From: a bacterium
GTDB lineage: Bacteria; Atribacterota; JS1; SB-45; 34-128
Assembly (NCBI GenBank): GCA_018903015.1
Contig: JAHIPR010000235.1
Span: 1 to 16,857 of the forward strand
DNA: 16,857 bases
Direction: 5' to 3'
The notes beneath the pieces were generated by a model. The model was not told the origin of the DNA and ran no database searches. It was given only the letters and a program-made list of their open reading frames with translations. Shown here in pieces: positions 1-7,087 of this stretch. How positions within the stretch are numbered: the stretch's first letter is position 1; the number at the start of each line of letters is the position of its first letter. The position numbers and the translations under genes are program-made.

Positions 1-50
1 AAGCCTTGCTTCACTGGGGTCATTTCGCGCACTTGATGCGGAATCCATAA
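1..50. repeat. Intergenic imperfect palindrome
   Basis: The stretch around 19-47 folds back imperfectly: TTC-G-CGCA at about 24-31 faces TGCGGAA at about 37-43. Read on the minus strand it has the form of a short dispersed repeat of the kind TGGATTCCGC...GCGAATGAC, which is common between genes in many bacteria. No reading frame here is convincing, because every frame is short and open only by chance. Only one copy lies in this window, so its repeat nature is inferred from resemblance rather than shown. Confidence 0.3.
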
Positions 51-55
51 GCAGA

Positions 56-75
56 GGGCACAATTCATCGTGCCC
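56..75. repeat. Palindromic repeat, copy 1 (GGGCACAAT..ATCGTGCCC)
   Basis: This 20-base element has arms GGGCACAAT and ATCGTGCCC around a TC centre, with one non-complementary position. It is the first of four copies in the window; the others are at 2633, 5046 and 5531. Copies 1 to 3 lie in the same orientation and are preceded by GA or AGA. It sits upstream of the riboswitch leader. Confidence 0.75.
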
Positions 76-108
76 ACAGGAGCCAGAAGGCAAAAATAAA
101 ATATGTAG

Positions 109-129
109 CATCACGGCGTTGCCGTGATG
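109..129. repeat. Perfect 9-bp hairpin CATCACGGC-GTT-GCCGTGATG
   Basis: The two arms (109-117 and 121-129) are perfectly complementary with a GTT loop. No T-run follows on the plus strand. On the minus strand a T-rich stretch follows only after several bases, so this is a poor terminator in either direction. It could end an upstream transcript with a non-canonical tail or be another dispersed palindrome. Confidence 0.5.
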
Positions 130-171
130 AAAGAAGAAGAGCTGATGCCCATGAGCATAATAATTAAAAAA

Positions 172-177
172 TAGAAT
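172..177 (+). promoter_or_regulatory. Possible -10 box (TAGAAT) for the riboswitch transcript
   Basis: TAGAAT differs from TATAAT at one position and would place transcription start near 184, just before the riboswitch P1 strand at 191. No good -35 hexamer is seen 16-18 bases upstream, so the call rests mainly on position. Confidence 0.3.
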
Positions 178-190
178 TTTGAAGGTAGAA

Positions 191-310
191 AGAATCCGAT
201 AAAGGCAAGCCATTAGTTATGATGGTACTCAAAGCCACGGGTCTAAGCTGATAAATCAGTTAGACAGCCGAGTTGCCGAAGATTTTAAAAATATTAAATT
301 ACCGGATTCT
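191..310 (+). promoter_or_regulatory. c-di-GMP-I (GEMM-I) riboswitch with expression platform
   Basis: The aptamer core lies at about 193-284. It shows the class I hallmarks in order: AAAGGCAAGCC (200-210), a short hairpin CCAT/ATGG, the conserved CAAAGCC, the arm GTCTAA (241-246)/TTAGAC (260-265) capped by CTGA-TAAA-TCAG, then CAGCCGAGTTGCCGAA (265-280). P1 can form between AATC (193-196) and GATT (281-284). The base aligning with Vc2 G20 is G and the one aligning with A47 is A, which suits c-di-GMP rather than the cGAMP-selective variants; I aligned these by eye. An alternative 8-bp helix, AGAATCCG (191-198) with CGGATTCT (303-310), takes the same 5' strand and may be the switching helix. 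It most likely controls the secreted protein gene at 425 and perhaps the genes beyond it. Confidence 0.88.
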
Positions 311-317
311 AAAAAAC

Positions 318-325
318 GGAGGTGA
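318..325 (+). promoter_or_regulatory. Orphan Shine-Dalgarno-like GGAGGTGA
   Basis: This is an 8-base match to the anti-Shine-Dalgarno sequence just downstream of the riboswitch switching helix. No ATG, GTG or TTG stands at a proper distance after it; the GTG inside it opens only 10 codons. The secreted-protein gene has its own AGGAG at 411-415. Confidence 0.4.
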
Positions 326-424
326 CAGAAGAAAAAAAATTAGGATTTTTTTAGGTTTACAGTGTTAACTTAAATTTAAGAAATTAAAAGAGTAAAATCA
401 AAATAATAAAAGGAGAAAAATGAA

Positions 425-997
425 ATGAAAAAATTAATGATAATTTTATTAGTAGGAATATTGACTTTAGGATTAAGCGGAGTAGTATATGCTGGTACAC
501 AAGAGATTTCAGCCACAATCGCAACTTCGGTGGCAATTACCACAGATCCTGTTGCTCTTACTGGCACTAATATCACAGCTGCCGGAGGTTGGGAGGATGC
601 CAGCAAGACAATTGTGATAGCGGCCAATTGTCCGTATGATGTTACAGTTATGGTTACAAATGCGATCCATCCAACTGGAGAAGCAGCGGTGGACGTTAAA
701 ATGACTGCTTCAGTTTCTCCTTATACGGACCTGAATAATGCGTTTCAGCTTGGTTACTGGTCTGCTACCGGTGGAGCTACCAGTACGGACGCTACAATGA
801 GTTACCCCACAGCGATAACTACTGGTGCTGTGACCTTTGTCAGCTGTCCCGTAGATCCACCCGACGGCTCGAATACCTTAGGAATTAAATATAAACAGAC
901 TATTACACTCGCTGACCCTTCCTATGAGCTTACTGGAGCTGCACAGCTAAACTATCAAATTAAACTTACCTGGACAGCGTCAGTTGGTGTAACATAA
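425..997 (+). CDS. Small secreted beta-rich surface subunit (WxL-related/pilin-like), riboswitch-controlled
   Basis: The product is a 190-residue exported protein. Residues 1-23 form a signal peptide (KK, a hydrophobic core, cleavage after VVYA). The rest alternates short polar and hydrophobic strands rich in Thr, Ala and Val, as in beta-sandwich surface proteins. There are two cysteines (C69 in NCPYD, C141 in SCPVD), a likely disulphide. The C-terminal strand LNYQIKLTWTA parallels LDYRLKVEWSD and the following YQATLTYTVT near residues 160-178 of the 1518-residue protein downstream, so the two probably share a fold. The ATG at 425 is preceded by AGGAG at 411-415. A nearby ATG at 420 is too close to it and meets a stop at once. 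Codons are more GC-rich than in the neighbours, consistent with high expression or separate origin. I infer a displayed subunit; no exact family is recognised. Confidence 0.8.
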   Translation: MKKLMIILLVGILTLGLSGVVYAGTQEISATIATSVAITTDPVALTGTNITAAGGWEDASKTIVIAANCPYDVTVMVTNAIHPTGEAAVDVKMTASVSPYTDLNNAFQLGYWSATGGATSTDATMSYPTAITTGAVTFVSCPVDPPDGSNTLGIKYKQTITLADPSYELTGAAQLNYQIKLTWTASVGVT

Positions 998-1020
998 ACT
1001 GAAACTGGAGTAGTTATGTA

Positions 1021-1067
1021 GGAAGCGTCACCGGGATTAAAATCCAAAGTGGCGCTTCCTTTTATTT
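1021..1067 (+). terminator. Intrinsic terminator after the secreted subunit gene
   Basis: GGAAGCGTCAC (1021-1031) pairs with GTGGCGCTTCC (1049-1059): 11 pairs including one U-G wobble, with a small GGATT/AATCC fold in the loop. TTTTATTT follows. It separates the subunit gene from the four large genes, so partial read-through would give much more subunit than assembly protein. Confidence 0.85.
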
Positions 1068-1127
1068 AACTTTGCTTTTTAATTTAGAAGGACTAGCTTT
1101 ATAGAGATTCAGAAAAGGAGATGTCTG

Positions 1128-2603
1128 ATGGTTACAAGTGTAATTAAAAGGAAAATTTTTATAGTTATTGTAGTTTTATTTTGCAGCCTGTGTTTATCTG
1201 GGGCAGTAGTTCATGCAGGCTTTGGCGTATCCCCAGCAAGTTTCATATCTGACTTACCTGAATCTGAAAGCTTCTCAACTACTGTGAGAAATACCGGAGA
1301 CAGTCCCATTAATATCGTGATCATTCCTGCTGGACTAAAAATAGATCCCACTGGAGGAGTTAGCCCTCAAGAGTCAGAAGAGGAGCTAAGAGCAGCAGCC
1401 AAGGTGTTTCACCCTGACCTTGCGAGCTTTTTACTGCCCGCCCAAGCATCAAAGGAGGTAACCATAAGTGTAACCCCACCAGAGGATGCCGAAGGAGGAA
1501 TTTATGGGACAATCTTAGTGGTTTCCGAACCTCCAAAATTAGAGGGTAGTGGAGTGCTCAATGTTACGCGGATTGCCATACCTGTCTTATTTGCTCTGCC
1601 TGGCTCATCTAAGAAAATCGGCAGGGTGACAGAGATAGACGCAGCTCAGGAGGAGATTGGGGCACCAATTGAGGTGAAGGTTATGTTTGAAGATACTGGG
1701 AATGTCCATTTTCGTGTTACAGGAGAGGCCTTCATTGAAAATCAAGAGGGTATAGAGATAGCTCGCTTATCTCTGGGAACACATATGGTAATACCACCGG
1801 GTGGTGACCGCCTATTTTCCGGGAATTGGCAATCGGAAGGATTAGCTGTTGGAGATTACACAGTGAGAGCAGAGATGCAAATAGAGGATGGTACTCTAAT
1901 AAAATCAGAGAAGATCTTTCACGTTGTCTCTACCGATAAGATTCTACAATTAGATGGGGAAATCTCAGATTTCTCAGCGAATAAGACGGCTAAAAATAAA
2001 CCAATTAACTTTGGATTGGTATTTTATAATAAATCAAATGTAGAGCTTTTACCAGAAGGTGAAATAAATATCAAAAATTCAAATGGTGACATGATAACAA
2101 CTATACCTATCGTTGCAAAAGAGAAGATAACTCCTAAAAGCAGTGGTGAATTAAGGGCTGTTTTAGATAAGGGATTGCCTCAAGGTGAGTATATTGCAGA
2201 AGCAATAATAAATTATGGTCTTTCGCAATATAAGGAAATGAGGACAGCCAAAGCTCAGGTTAAATTTACTGTTCTGGAAAAGATACCGGTTATTGCCGGT
2301 GAGATATCAAAATTTACGGTAGATTCCATAAAATCCGGAGAGGCAGTAGTGCCCCAGTTGTTCTTTAAAAATACCGGTAATACTGAATTTACCGTAGAAG
2401 GATTGATTGAATTAAAGAATAGTGCCGGGAAGACAGTAGGACAGATACCGGTTAATAAGATTGAATTAGCTGAAAAAGAAGAGAAGAGATTAGGGGGTAA
2501 TTGGAGCGGGACCTTACCGGTGGGATTATATAAAGCGGTAGTTACCTTAATTTATGGTGGAGATAAGATGGTGAGCGGTGAGGCATCGTTCCTGGTGAAA
2601 TAG
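1128..2603 (+). CDS. Secreted DUF916/DUF3324-like (WxL-interacting-protein-like) protein with Ig-like repeats
   Basis: The product has 491 residues. A signal peptide (RKIF, long hydrophobic core, cleavage after VVHA at about residue 30) precedes FGVSPASF. Residues about 31-165 match the DUF916 layout: an opening FxVSPA strand, NTGDSPINI, a Pro-rich LLPAQ turn, and GGIYGTILVV before LNVTRIAIPVLFALPG. Residues about 166-268 resemble the DUF3324 fold (FEDTGNVHF, SEGLAVGDYTV). Two more Ig-like units follow at about 273-387 and 391-491, each with a fixed LPxGxY turn near its end. The paralogue at 5575-7068 has the same order throughout. The ATG has AAGGAG at 1115-1120. In Gram-positives DUF916/DUF3324 proteins bind WxL proteins and peptidoglycan; a periplasmic or surface scaffold or chaperone role here is inference. 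A PapD-type chaperone is the main alternative, but the protein is twice that size. Confidence 0.72.
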   Translation: MVTSVIKRKIFIVIVVLFCSLCLSGAVVHAGFGVSPASFISDLPESESFSTTVRNTGDSPINIVIIPAGLKIDPTGGVSPQESEEELRAAAKVFHPDLASFLLPAQASKEVTISVTPPEDAEGGIYGTILVVSEPPKLEGSGVLNVTRIAIPVLFALPGSSKKIGRVTEIDAAQEEIGAPIEVKVMFEDTGNVHFRVTGEAFIENQEGIEIARLSLGTHMVIPPGGDRLFSGNWQSEGLAVGDYTVRAEMQIEDGTLIKSEKIFHVVSTDKILQLDGEISDFSANKTAKNKPINFGLVFYNKSNVELLPEGEINIKNSNGDMITTIPIVAKEKITPKSSGELRAVLDKGLPQGEYIAEAIINYGLSQYKEMRTAKAQVKFTVLEKIPVIAGEISKFTVDSIKSGEAVVPQLFFKNTGNTEFTVEGLIELKNSAGKTVGQIPVNKIELAEKEEKRLGGNWSGTLPVGLYKAVVTLIYGGDKMVSGEASFLVK

Positions 2604-2632
2604 AAGGGAAGGGCGTATGCAATAAAATAAGA

Positions 2633-2652
2633 GGGCACAATTCATTGTGCCC
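2633..2652. repeat. Palindromic repeat, copy 2
   Basis: The arms GGGCACAAT and ATTGTGCCC are perfectly complementary around TC, flanked by GA on the left and CTAC on the right. Compared with copy 3 both arms changed together (CAAT/ATTG against CGAT/ATCG), so pairing is kept. It lies in the 100-base gap between two genes of the surface locus. Confidence 0.8.
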
Positions 2653-2703
2653 CTACAAGAGATAAATTTAAAGGAAAGACAATGGAGTTAGGGAGGAAGT
2701 GAG

Positions 2704-5517
2704 GTGATAAAGGAAAAAGCTATCAATGCGTTAAAAGATGGATGGTTTATTAAGGCAGGGCTGTTAGTCTTGCTTTTTCTTGCCCCCTTGGTTTTTTATC
2801 CCTGGGCTACTACTTTCACTATTACTAAAAATACGGTAGTTGAAATTATCATATTTTTAGTTGGTGGTCTCTGGATAATTAAACAATTAGAAAAAAAAGA
2901 GGACACTCTTTTAAAATCTCCGTTAAATTTACCCATTCTGATTTTTTCCCTTACTATTTTAATCTCCTTGTTTCAGACTAATAGCCTGTATGATAGCTTT
3001 AATGAATTAGCTCTTTGGGGCAGTTACCTTCTTTTATATTTTATAGTTATCTCTTCAATTAAGGATAAAAAATGGATTTCTATTATCTTAACTACAATTT
3101 TTTTAGCCGCCTCTATAGCAGCAGTTTATTGTATATTTCAATTCTATGGTCTTGATTTTTCATTCTGGAGGAAGATAGGAGGAAGGGGTAGTCTCTTTTC
3201 TACCTTTGGTAATCCTAACTATTTAGCCGGGTATTTAGCAGCTGTTATTCCGCTTGTCTTTGTGTTGTTTTGCTTACAGAAAGTTAAATTTAAGAAGATT
3301 ATTTTAGAATTAATTGTTGCTCTTTTATACGCGAGTTTATTGATGACCCTCTGTCGGGGAGCATGGATGGGCCTTTTTATTTCAGTAGTGGTTATGTTAG
3401 GAGCTATCTATTTTTTTAAAAGAAGCGAATTTACCTTCTTTCGAAAAAATAAAAGTTGGCTTCTCAGTCTGATTTTAATATTATTAGTAATTTCAATAGT
3501 TTACTCTACACCTAATCCCCTTAATCCGGAGAAAATAAGTGTAACTCAAAGGGTTACTTCTACAATTGAAAAGGGCAGTTCTTCAATGCAGACGCGTTTT
3601 CTTATCTGGTTGAGCAGTTTAGAGACTATTCGTCAATCTCCCTTGTGGGGTGAAGGTATTGGTACCTATGGACTTTATTATCCTTCCTCCCAGGGAGCAG
3701 TATTGGCACAAAAAAGATATCAAAAATATATCCCTTATACTAATAAATCAATAAATGCTCATAATGATTATCTGCACATAGGGGGAGAAATTGGAATTAT
3801 AGGTTTGGCTGCCTTTTTATGGATAATATTTGCTTTTTATAAAAATACTTTGAACGGTTTGTTAAGGTCGCAAAATAGAGAGAGAATATTTTTACTTATA
3901 GGATTTATAGGGGGAGTTACCGTTTTACTTGTTGATGCTTTAGTCAGTTTCCCTTTTCACATTATTCAAAATGGGATGCTCTTCTGGCTGATTTTAGGAT
4001 TAACGGTAGTGGTTATTAAGGGGGCGCCTGAAGTTGAGGGTAGCAAAGACGAGGGAACTTTGGGTGATAAAGATGATAGAGGGGATAAAAAGAATAATTT
4101 AGAAAAATATAATATATTTAAAATATTTAAAGAAAATATATTGCTAAGAAGGTTCATTCAGATTGGGATAGTGGTAATGGTAATATTGTTAGTGATAGTA
4201 AAGATAAACTGGTATCGTGCTGATATTTATCTGAAAAAAGGTGAAATGTTAATGCAGACGAAGAATTATTTAGGGGCAGTAAAGCAACTGGAGAAATCTA
4301 GAGGGCTTAATCCTTATAATGGCAGAAATTATCTGCCATTAGGGATTGTCTATAATAATTTAGGTCGTTATGATGAAGCAATTATGGCTTTTAGAAAGGC
4401 GGAAAAGAATTGGATAACTCAAGAACTTTATAATGGTTTAGGATATGCTTACCTTAAATTAGGTGATTTAGAAAAAGCAGAAGAAGCTTATGAAAAAAAT
4501 ATTTATATGTTTCCCAATATTGCCGATGCTTATCTAAATTTAGCTGATGTATATGTGCTGCAGGCCGAGAAAGATTTAGAGGAGGAAGGGCAGATAGATT
4601 TAGCGGAAAAGAAGTTAGATAAAGCCTTTTTAATATATGAGCAGGGAATGGTTTTTGATAAGGAATTTTTGTTACCAGCTAGATTAATCAAGGGTTATCA
4701 GGGAGTAGCCGTTGAGAAAGTAGCTCTAAATAGTAAAGAGACAAATAGTTCAAGATTATTAGTCAGAGAAGAGAGATCAGCTAATGGTGAAATGGTTATG
4801 GGGAATCCTTATAATTCTCGATACTTTTATAATCCTCAAGATTCCTCTATTTTAGATCTTTTATTGCCCTGGGCTCCCCCGGAAAAACCACTCTCTTTTA
4901 AAGCCTTTTCTTATGGAGAAGATAATATTAAAGAAAATTTGAGTGCTTTTTTGGAAGTAGAAGATGGAGAGGGTAATTCTATAGTCTCTTTAGAGATGAA
5001 AAAAAATGAGAAAGATTTATTTTTTATTTTTGAACCAACGGAAGAGGGCACGATTCATCGTGCCCCTACTATGTGGAGCGGATTGATAAAAGATGGGCTG
5101 CCCGAAGGTGAATATCAAGTTAGATTAAAGATAAAGGATGAAGATAGAGTAATTGCTGAAACAGAGAAGCAATTTAGGATTTTTAAGGAGAAGGAAATTT
5201 CAGGAAGGATTATAGAGTTTTTTGTGCCCCAGGCTAAAGTCGGAGAAGTAATTATTCCCAAGATTGTTATTAGAAATCAATCCTTAGAGGTTTTACCGGT
5301 TTGGGGATTTTTTAAGGTAATAAATAATAAAGGGCAAGAGATAGCCAATGTTATTATAGATAAAGTAGATATTCCGGTATCTGGTAATAGAGAACTAGAA
5401 GTAAGCTGGCAGCCAGAAAAGAGATTAACAGTTGGTTTATACAAAGCAGAAGTAATTGCTATTTTTGGAAAAGACCAAGCCGATCATGGGGAGAGTTTAT
5501 TTTTAGTAACAAAGTAA
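2704..5517 (+). CDS. Wzy/O-antigen-ligase-family membrane protein with TPRs and a C-terminal Ig-like module
   Basis: The product has 937 residues. Residues about 15-450 form some eleven hydrophobic segments with Wzy_C/O-antigen-ligase hallmarks: RGAWMG at R218, GEGIGTYG near 318, and AHNDYLHIGGEIGIIG with H353, in the large-loop position typical of the family. A charged Asp/Lys-rich stretch precedes another membrane segment near 485-500. TPR units follow (about 510-620), then two beta-rich domains. The last 100 residues (GRIIEFFV to the end) share the layout of the C-terminal unit of both flanking secreted proteins, including VGLYKAEV and the closing FLV. The family joins polysaccharide chains to lipid A-core or, as in PglL, to proteins. 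The shared module makes a locus-specific ligase or protein glycosyltransferase attractive, but that is inference. The GTG start has GGAGG at 2692-2696, 7 bases away. A palindromic repeat lies inside codons 781-787. Confidence 0.82.
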   Translation: MIKEKAINALKDGWFIKAGLLVLLFLAPLVFYPWATTFTITKNTVVEIIIFLVGGLWIIKQLEKKEDTLLKSPLNLPILIFSLTILISLFQTNSLYDSFNELALWGSYLLLYFIVISSIKDKKWISIILTTIFLAASIAAVYCIFQFYGLDFSFWRKIGGRGSLFSTFGNPNYLAGYLAAVIPLVFVLFCLQKVKFKKIILELIVALLYASLLMTLCRGAWMGLFISVVVMLGAIYFFKRSEFTFFRKNKSWLLSLILILLVISIVYSTPNPLNPEKISVTQRVTSTIEKGSSSMQTRFLIWLSSLETIRQSPLWGEGIGTYGLYYPSSQGAVLAQKRYQKYIPYTNKSINAHNDYLHIGGEIGIIGLAAFLWIIFAFYKNTLNGLLRSQNRERIFLLIGFIGGVTVLLVDALVSFPFHIIQNGMLFWLILGLTVVVIKGAPEVEGSKDEGTLGDKDDRGDKKNNLEKYNIFKIFKENILLRRFIQIGIVVMVILLVIVKINWYRADIYLKKGEMLMQTKNYLGAVKQLEKSRGLNPYNGRNYLPLGIVYNNLGRYDEAIMAFRKAEKNWITQELYNGLGYAYLKLGDLEKAEEAYEKNIYMFPNIADAYLNLADVYVLQAEKDLEEEGQIDLAEKKLDKAFLIYEQGMVFDKEFLLPARLIKGYQGVAVEKVALNSKETNSSRLLVREERSANGEMVMGNPYNSRYFYNPQDSSILDLLLPWAPPEKPLSFKAFSYGEDNIKENLSAFLEVEDGEGNSIVSLEMKKNEKDLFFIFEPTEEGTIHRAPTMWSGLIKDGLPEGEYQVRLKIKDEDRVIAETEKQFRIFKEKEISGRIIEFFVPQAKVGEVIIPKIVIRNQSLEVLPVWGFFKVINNKGQEIANVIIDKVDIPVSGNRELEVSWQPEKRLTVGLYKAEVIAIFGKDQADHGESLFLVTK
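5046..5065. repeat. Palindromic repeat, copy 3, inside a coding region
   Basis: The perfect arms GGGCACGAT and ATCGTGCCC with flanks GA and CTAC match copy 2. It lies in frame in the ligase gene and encodes GTIHRA within residues 781-787, between two predicted beta strands of a C-terminal domain, without breaking the frame. Confidence 0.85.
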
Positions 5518-5530
5518 TTAAAAAAGGTAG

Positions 5531-5550
5531 GGGCACGATGTATCGTGCCC
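5531..5550. repeat. Palindromic repeat, copy 4, reversed
   Basis: The arms GGGCACGAT and ATCGTGCCC enclose GT instead of TC. The GTAG flank on the left is the complement of the CTAC flank right of copies 2 and 3, so this copy is inverted. It ends 24 bases before the start codon of the next gene and contains an in-frame GTG (5545) that would give a false start. Confidence 0.8.
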
Positions 5551-5574
5551 GCAAGAGCTAAGAGGAGAGGTGTC

Positions 5575-7068
5575 TTGATAAAGAAGAGAATAAAGTGGAT
5601 ATTTTTTATAGGGATATTTTTTCTTCTTTTGTTGGGAGGAGAAGACAGGGTTCAGGCCAGGATAGGTGTTTCTCCTTTGATGATTTATAAAGAAGTCAAT
5701 GTTAGTGAAGATCTAATTTCCACGGTAGTTACTAATTTAGAAAGCCATCCCTTAGAGATCGTTACTTTTTTAGCAGGTTTATCTCATAATTTAGAAGGTG
5801 GGATTGAGATTTTAGAAAATGAGAAAGAAATAGAAAAAGCAGAGAATATATTTAATCTTGCTCCTTCAGATAGAAAGTTTATTCTGGCACCAGGAGAGAA
5901 GAGAAAGATAAATCTCAAAGTGAATATTCTTCAAGCCCAGCAGATAAAACCATCAGGAGCAGCTTATGGTGTGCTGCTGTTTAGTAGTCAACCTTTGGAA
6001 AATAAGAATAGGACCTTACTTAATGTGACTCGAGTTGGAGTAGCTATATTGATTACCCTGCCAGGAGATAAGACAATAAAAGGGGAAATAACTCAGGCTT
6101 ATCTTATGCAGGCAAAGGCAGGAGAAGAGATTAATTATGTCCTAAAGTTAAAAAATAGCGGAAATGTCCATTTTACTCCTTTGTGGGGAGAAGTAATAGT
6201 TAAAAATAAAAAAGAAAAAGAAGAAGGCAGATTCTTTATCCAACCACGTATTTGTCTGCCTGAGAGAGAATGTTATCTAAGGGCTAAGTGGAAAGCCAAT
6301 AATCTACCTCCAGGAGAGTATATAGCTTATGGAGCAATAGAGATAGAAAAAGGAAAAAGGATAAAAGTAGGTGATATGCCTTTTACTATAATTAAGCCCC
6401 ATACCTTAGCTCAGCCAGGGGGAACACTATCCGATTTAGAGGATAGAAAAGTAGTACAGAAAGAGCCAATTGATTTTGATTTTGCTTTTACCAATAAGGG
6501 GAATATTGATTTAAATCCTATCATTAGTTTAGAGGTCAGAGAAGATGAAGGCAAAGGTAAATTAATACGAGAAATTTTTTTTCAGGATGAAAAGGTTAAT
6601 GTTGGTGAGAAGAAAGATTATTCGATAATTATAAAGGGTTTACCTGTGGGGAATTATGATGTAATAATAAAAGCAGAGTATAGTGAACCTGAGTATGGAG
6701 GGATAAGGGTAGCAAAGGCGGAAGCTTTGCTGGAGGTTATAGAAAAAGAATTAGTTATAAAAGGAGAGGTTACTGACTTTAGTATAGAAATAGTTGAAGC
6801 TGGAAATAGAATTAAAAGTAAGATATCTTTTAAAAATACTGGTAATACTGAATTTAATGTTGAGGGTTTAATTGAATTAAAAAATAATCAAGGAAGAACA
6901 GTAGGGCAGATACCTGTTAATGAAACGTCCATTTTGGCTGGAAAAGAGAAGAGAATAGAAGAGTTATGGGAGGGTAGTTTACCTGCTGGACTTTATGAGG
7001 CCGAATTGGTTTTAATTTATGGAGAGGGAGAAATGGTAAGCAAGGAAATCTATTTCACTATAGAATAA
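5575..7068 (+). CDS. Second DUF916/DUF3324-like secreted protein, paralogue of the one at 1128
   Basis: The product has 497 residues from a TTG start at 5575, chosen because GGAG at 5564-5567 is 7 bases upstream and the protein then begins with a normal signal peptide (IKKRIKW, hydrophobic core, cleavage after RVQA). The longer GTG start at 5545 lies inside a palindromic repeat and adds a basic leader with no SD. The domain order equals the paralogue's: IGVSPLMIY strand, NLESHPLEI, LAPGE turn, SGAAYGVLLF, LNVTRVGVAILITLPG, then three Ig-like units ending in LPPGEY, LPVGNY and LPAGLY turns. The last unit is close to identical in places (FKNTGNTEF, VEGLIELKN, GQIPVN). It is followed after 19 bases by the barrel protein gene. 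Two diverged copies suggest binding of two partners, or one for each of two WxL-like domains; this is inference. Confidence 0.72.
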   Translation: MIKKRIKWIFFIGIFFLLLLGGEDRVQARIGVSPLMIYKEVNVSEDLISTVVTNLESHPLEIVTFLAGLSHNLEGGIEILENEKEIEKAENIFNLAPSDRKFILAPGEKRKINLKVNILQAQQIKPSGAAYGVLLFSSQPLENKNRTLLNVTRVGVAILITLPGDKTIKGEITQAYLMQAKAGEEINYVLKLKNSGNVHFTPLWGEVIVKNKKEKEEGRFFIQPRICLPERECYLRAKWKANNLPPGEYIAYGAIEIEKGKRIKVGDMPFTIIKPHTLAQPGGTLSDLEDRKVVQKEPIDFDFAFTNKGNIDLNPIISLEVREDEGKGKLIREIFFQDEKVNVGEKKDYSIIIKGLPVGNYDVIIKAEYSEPEYGGIRVAKAEALLEVIEKELVIKGEVTDFSIEIVEAGNRIKSKISFKNTGNTEFNVEGLIELKNNQGRTVGQIPVNETSILAGKEKRIEELWEGSLPAGLYEAELVLIYGEGEMVSKEIYFTIE

Positions 7069-7087
7069 ATCTAAGGATTATTGAATA

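Noticed and set aside
1..170. Possible 3' end of a gene entering from the left.
   Set aside because: All frames are interrupted or made of repeat sequence; no codon bias or motif supports coding.
376..627. Minus-strand ORF opposite the start of the secreted subunit gene.
   Set aside because: Shadow of the repetitive Ala/Val/Thr codons on the plus strand; no Shine-Dalgarno.
3966..4157. Minus-strand ORF opposite the charged segment of the ligase gene.
   Set aside because: Low-complexity Ser/Leu shadow of Asp/Lys codons.
5545..5574. GTG start for the second DUF916-like gene.
   Set aside because: It lies inside a dispersed palindrome without a Shine-Dalgarno; TTG 5575 has GGAG at the right distance and gives a proper signal peptide.
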